Shown here: positions 36,947 to 38,909 of the stretch, piece after piece
Layout of the letters: the number at the start of each line of letters is the position of its first letter
How positions within the stretch are numbered: the first letter of the stretch is position 1
IMG/VR virus record: IMGVR_UViG_3300045257_000283
Span: 1 to 38,909 of that record
Origin: a virus
Strand: one strand, 5' to 3'
Length of the DNA stretch: 38,909 nucleotides
Notes under the pieces: generated by a model
Told to the model about the DNA's origin: nothing
Databases searched by the model: none
What the model saw: only the letters and a program-made list of their open reading frames with translations
Made by a program: the position numbers and the translations under genes

Positions 36947-37249
36947 ATGGCGAAGCCGAAGTTAGTAGCGATCACCGTACGCCCCGCGAAAGGGGGCGGG
37001 CACAAGGTAACCCACGAGTATGCCGCGGCCCCGAAGTATTCCGCCGGCAGCCGCAACGGCGGGATGTCGATGGATCAGGCGCCGCCGGCAGAGCACAACT
37101 TCCAGCCAGGCGAGCACAACGCGCTACTCAATCACATTGCCAGCGCACTGGCCCTCAAGGGGCTCGCGGCGCGCCCCGGTGCCGGCGCCGGCCTCGGTGG
37201 ACCGGGTGGCGGGATGGGCGGCATGCCCCCGGGCGGGCCAGGACTGTAG
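36947..37249 (+). CDS. Hypothetical protein with Gly/Pro-rich tail
   Basis: A 100-residue protein with GGACTGAGAG before the ATG. The first 30 residues are basic beta sequence (KPKLVAITVRPAKGGGHKVT), then EHNFQPGEHNALLNHIASAL forms a helix, and the last 25 residues are Gly/Pro/Met-rich and disordered. It sits among small genes between terminase and portal. No function recognised. Confidence 0.68.
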   Translation: MAKPKLVAITVRPAKGGGHKVTHEYAAAPKYSAGSRNGGMSMDQAPPAEHNFQPGEHNALLNHIASALALKGLAARPGAGAGLGGPGGGMGGMPPGGPGL

Positions 37250-37250
37250 G

Positions 37251-37742
37251 ATGCGAGCGGCGCCGGAAGCCAACGCGATCAACCGGGTGCTCAAGGCCCG
37301 GGGACTGCCGTCGCTCGATGAGCCCGGAATCGTGGAGGCACTCGCCTTCCTGGTCGAGGATCACCAGCACCTGACGGAGCTCCTGAGGGCATGCGAGCCG
37401 AGGTTACGCCGCGACATGTACGAGGCCATGCGGCCGCATTTGCGATTCGTGGCACGGGATCTCGAGAGCTACATCATGGCGGCCAAGGCTCACGCGGAGG
37501 CCGCGGAGCTGCCGGTGATGGATGAGCGAGGCGTTCTGCACCCGTACATGGCGGGCAGCGTAGAGACCGCGGCGCCGCCGGTAGTGGAAGTGTGGGCCCA
37601 GTGCGCCCAATGCCAGAAGGAAGCGACGTTCACGGGCGCCCACTTTGCCGACGCCGTTTTCACCATGCGTACGGCCGGCTGGGCATACGACGAGAGCTCG
37701 CAGCAAAGGCACCTGTGTCCTGAATGCCTGGAGGTTTCCTAA
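37251..37742 (+). CDS. Hypothetical protein with Cys4 zinc site
   Basis: A 163-residue protein; ATG at 37251 follows the previous stop by 1 nt, and the upstream in-frame extension is rejected as it overlaps that gene in another frame. The N-terminal half is helical (ANAINRVLKARGLPSLDEPG, RDMYEAMRPHLRFVARDLES). The C-terminus has CAQC and CPEC (spaced 36 residues), a zinc ribbon. Role between terminase and portal unknown. Confidence 0.7.
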   Translation: MRAAPEANAINRVLKARGLPSLDEPGIVEALAFLVEDHQHLTELLRACEPRLRRDMYEAMRPHLRFVARDLESYIMAAKAHAEAAELPVMDERGVLHPYMAGSVETAAPPVVEVWAQCAQCQKEATFTGAHFADAVFTMRTAGWAYDESSQQRHLCPECLEVS

Positions 37743-37743
37743 A

Positions 37744-37908
37744 TTGCCCTGGACCCCTAAACAAGTCAAACGTCTGCTGGGCCCCGACTCTCCATTGAGC
37801 GAGGAACAGAAGGAAAAGATGCGGAAAGAGCTGGAAGCTGACCCTTCCCTCGGTCACGCGAAGAAGGGCTCCGAGGCCCTGAAATTCAAGAGGACAAAAA
37901 AGACGTGA
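37744..37908 (+). CDS. Small conserved phage protein (MPWTPKQ type)
   Basis: A 54-residue protein with TTG start, supported by GGAGG 9-10 nt upstream and by the start motif (M)PWTPKQVKRLLGPDSPLSEE. Short phage proteins beginning MPWTPKQ are common immediately before portal genes. The C-terminus is Lys-rich (ALKFKRTKKT). Its stop overlaps the portal GTG start. Confidence 0.75.
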   Translation: MPWTPKQVKRLLGPDSPLSEEQKEKMRKELEADPSLGHAKKGSEALKFKRTKKT

Positions 37909-38909
37909 TCTCCGAAGACTCCGTCGACCTCTACGGGCGTGAGAGGGGCGAGCGGAGCTCTGATCCGGACGAGGAGCTCCTGCAGGAGATCCGCGACCGC
38001 TATCGGGCCTATGACACCGAGTGGTCGAAGCTCCGCGAAGAGCGGGACACCGACCTCGCGTACATCTGCGGAGACCCGTGGGACGCGAAGGACCGGAAGG
38101 CCAGAACAGATGCCGGCCGGCCCTGCATCAACCACGATGAGCTGGGCCAGTACGTAAACCAGTGCGTCAACAACGTCCGGCAGAACAAGCGCGGCATCAA
38201 GGTGGACCCCGAGGGAGAAGGCAGCAACGATCAGAGCGCAGCCCTACGCCAGGACCTGATCCGCACCATCGAATACGACTGCAACGCTGCCTCCATCTAT
38301 GCCGGCGCCTACCAGGATATGGTGGAGGGCTCTTACGCATTCTTCCGGATCGGCCGGCGCTATGTGGCGGAAGACGTGGAGTCCGATGACCCGAAGCTTT
38401 TCGACCAGGAAATCGTAATCAAGCCCATCAGCAACCCCAACAGCGTGCTTTTCGATCCGAGGTGTAAAGAGCCGGACTGGAGTGATGCGCGCGCCTGCTT
38501 CGTGCTTGAGCGTGTGCCGAAGAAGGAATTCCGGGTCAGGTGGCCCGACGCGCGCATGACCGATTTTACCTGGTCGGACCAGAGCTTCGCGTCGGACTGG
38601 ATCTTCGACCAGGACGTACTGGTAGCGGAATACTGGCGCGTGGAAATCAAGCGCAAGAAGCGCTACCTGCTCGAGGACGGCCAGGTGGTATACGAGCCCC
38701 GCGGCCGGCCGGTGGACAAAGAGCGCTGGGTGCAGGAACGCAACGTAATGCAGTACCTCACCAACGGCATGGAGATCCTGGAGCGGTCCGCGGCGCCGGA
38801 GCCCGGCACCATCATCCCAATCATCCCGATGGTGGGCCTGCAGCGCTACAGGGGCACGGGCAGGATTCTGTTCTCCCTGGTTCGCCTGGCGCGCGATCCG
38901 CAACTGAGT
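37905..38909 (+). CDS. Portal protein, N-terminal part (P22 gp1-like)
   Basis: The first 335 residues of the portal, starting with GTG in a GTGA overlap with the small upstream gene. Helical opening (EELLQEIRDRYRAYDTEWSK), then DTDLAYICGDPWDAKDRKAR, CINHDELGQYVNQCVNNVRQ and NKRGIKVDPEG, a signature of P22-type portals, and the wing domain (VISNP-like SNPNSVLFDPRCKEPDWSDA). The frame runs off the window end and continues at base 2, giving about 736 aa in total. The stretch 38783-38909 is the same DNA as 1-127. Confidence 0.95.
   Translation, partial: MISEDSVDLYGRERGERSSDPDEELLQEIRDRYRAYDTEWSKLREERDTDLAYICGDPWDAKDRKARTDAGRPCINHDELGQYVNQCVNNVRQNKRGIKVDPEGEGSNDQSAALRQDLIRTIEYDCNAASIYAGAYQDMVEGSYAFFRIGRRYVAEDVESDDPKLFDQEIVIKPISNPNSVLFDPRCKEPDWSDARACFVLERVPKKEFRVRWPDARMTDFTWSDQSFASDWIFDQDVLVAEYWRVEIKRKKRYLLEDGQVVYEPRGRPVDKERWVQERNVMQYLTNGMEILERSAAPEPGTIIPIIPMVGLQRYRGTGRILFSLVRLARDPQLS
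38783..38909. repeat. Terminal direct repeat, right copy (assembly overlap)
   Basis: Identical to 1-127. One copy should be removed to circularise the genome; see the left copy. Confidence 0.95.

Noticed and set aside
1-38909. CRISPR arrays, insertion sequences, tRNA or rRNA genes
   Set aside because: No regularly spaced direct repeats with unique spacers, no transposase and no cloverleaf were seen on either strand.

Overview
The window is one complete, circularly closed genome of a tailed phage with a short, P22-like tail (podovirus morphotype). Its last 127 bases (38783-38909) are identical to its first 127, so the unique unit is 38,782 bp and the portal gene is cut by the arbitrary linearisation point. 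The DNA is clearly GC-rich by eye. A tyrosine integrase and several excisionase-like regulators point to a temperate lifestyle. No host can be named from the sequence: there are no tRNA genes, no host flank and no identifiable attB. No gene resembles a CI-type repressor or a known endolysin/holin pair.

Layout. (1) Packaging and head module on the + strand, 34390-38909 continuing at 1-5790: small and large terminase, a BACON-like protein, small phage proteins, the P22-type portal (about 736 aa once joined), a tiny membrane protein, scaffold, P22-gp5-like coat protein, a small structural protein, an intrinsic terminator, two small paralogues and a gp4-like head-completion protein. (2) Tail and adsorption module, 5805-13654: beta-helix spike, a second gp4-like protein, a gp10-like tail hub, a tail fibre with an S74 self-cleaving chaperone, a probably frameshifted small gene and a GNAT-fold protein. 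(3) Ejection module, 13642-20752: three successive internal virion proteins of 312, 622 and 1433 aa. (4) A short minus-strand operon, 20830-21711, behind a near-consensus promoter: Cys-rich KGG-like protein, DUF29 protein, one-helix membrane protein. (5) A divergent + strand early operon of eight overlapping small genes, 21791-23640, including a DUF968/Ref-like HNH protein and two tiny membrane proteins. (6) Integration and regulation, 23652-25986: minimal integrase, a repeat-rich control region, a protein with two excisionase-like domains and small regulators. (7) A long, tightly coupled minus-strand operon, 29598 down to 26126, with an HNH nuclease, a radical SAM protein, MerR-like and excisionase-like HTH proteins and many small genes. 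(8) An isolated + strand zinc-ribbon gene (29703-30713) convergent with a replication initiator (32103-30715) that carries iteron-like repeats, a candidate origin. (9) A gene-poor, palindrome-rich control region (32860-33448), followed by two small + strand genes leading into the terminase.

How the genes work together: the late genes form an ordered assembly line (package, portal, scaffold and coat, head completion, tail hub, spike/fibre, ejection proteins). The inner region holds replication, integration and regulatory functions on opposing strands. The points most worth a second look are the iterons inside the initiator gene, a CCC-C frameshift site at 12860-12865, the phage radical SAM enzyme, the isolated zinc-ribbon gene, the compact divergent promoter/operator at 21747-21793, and the missing lysis cassette.
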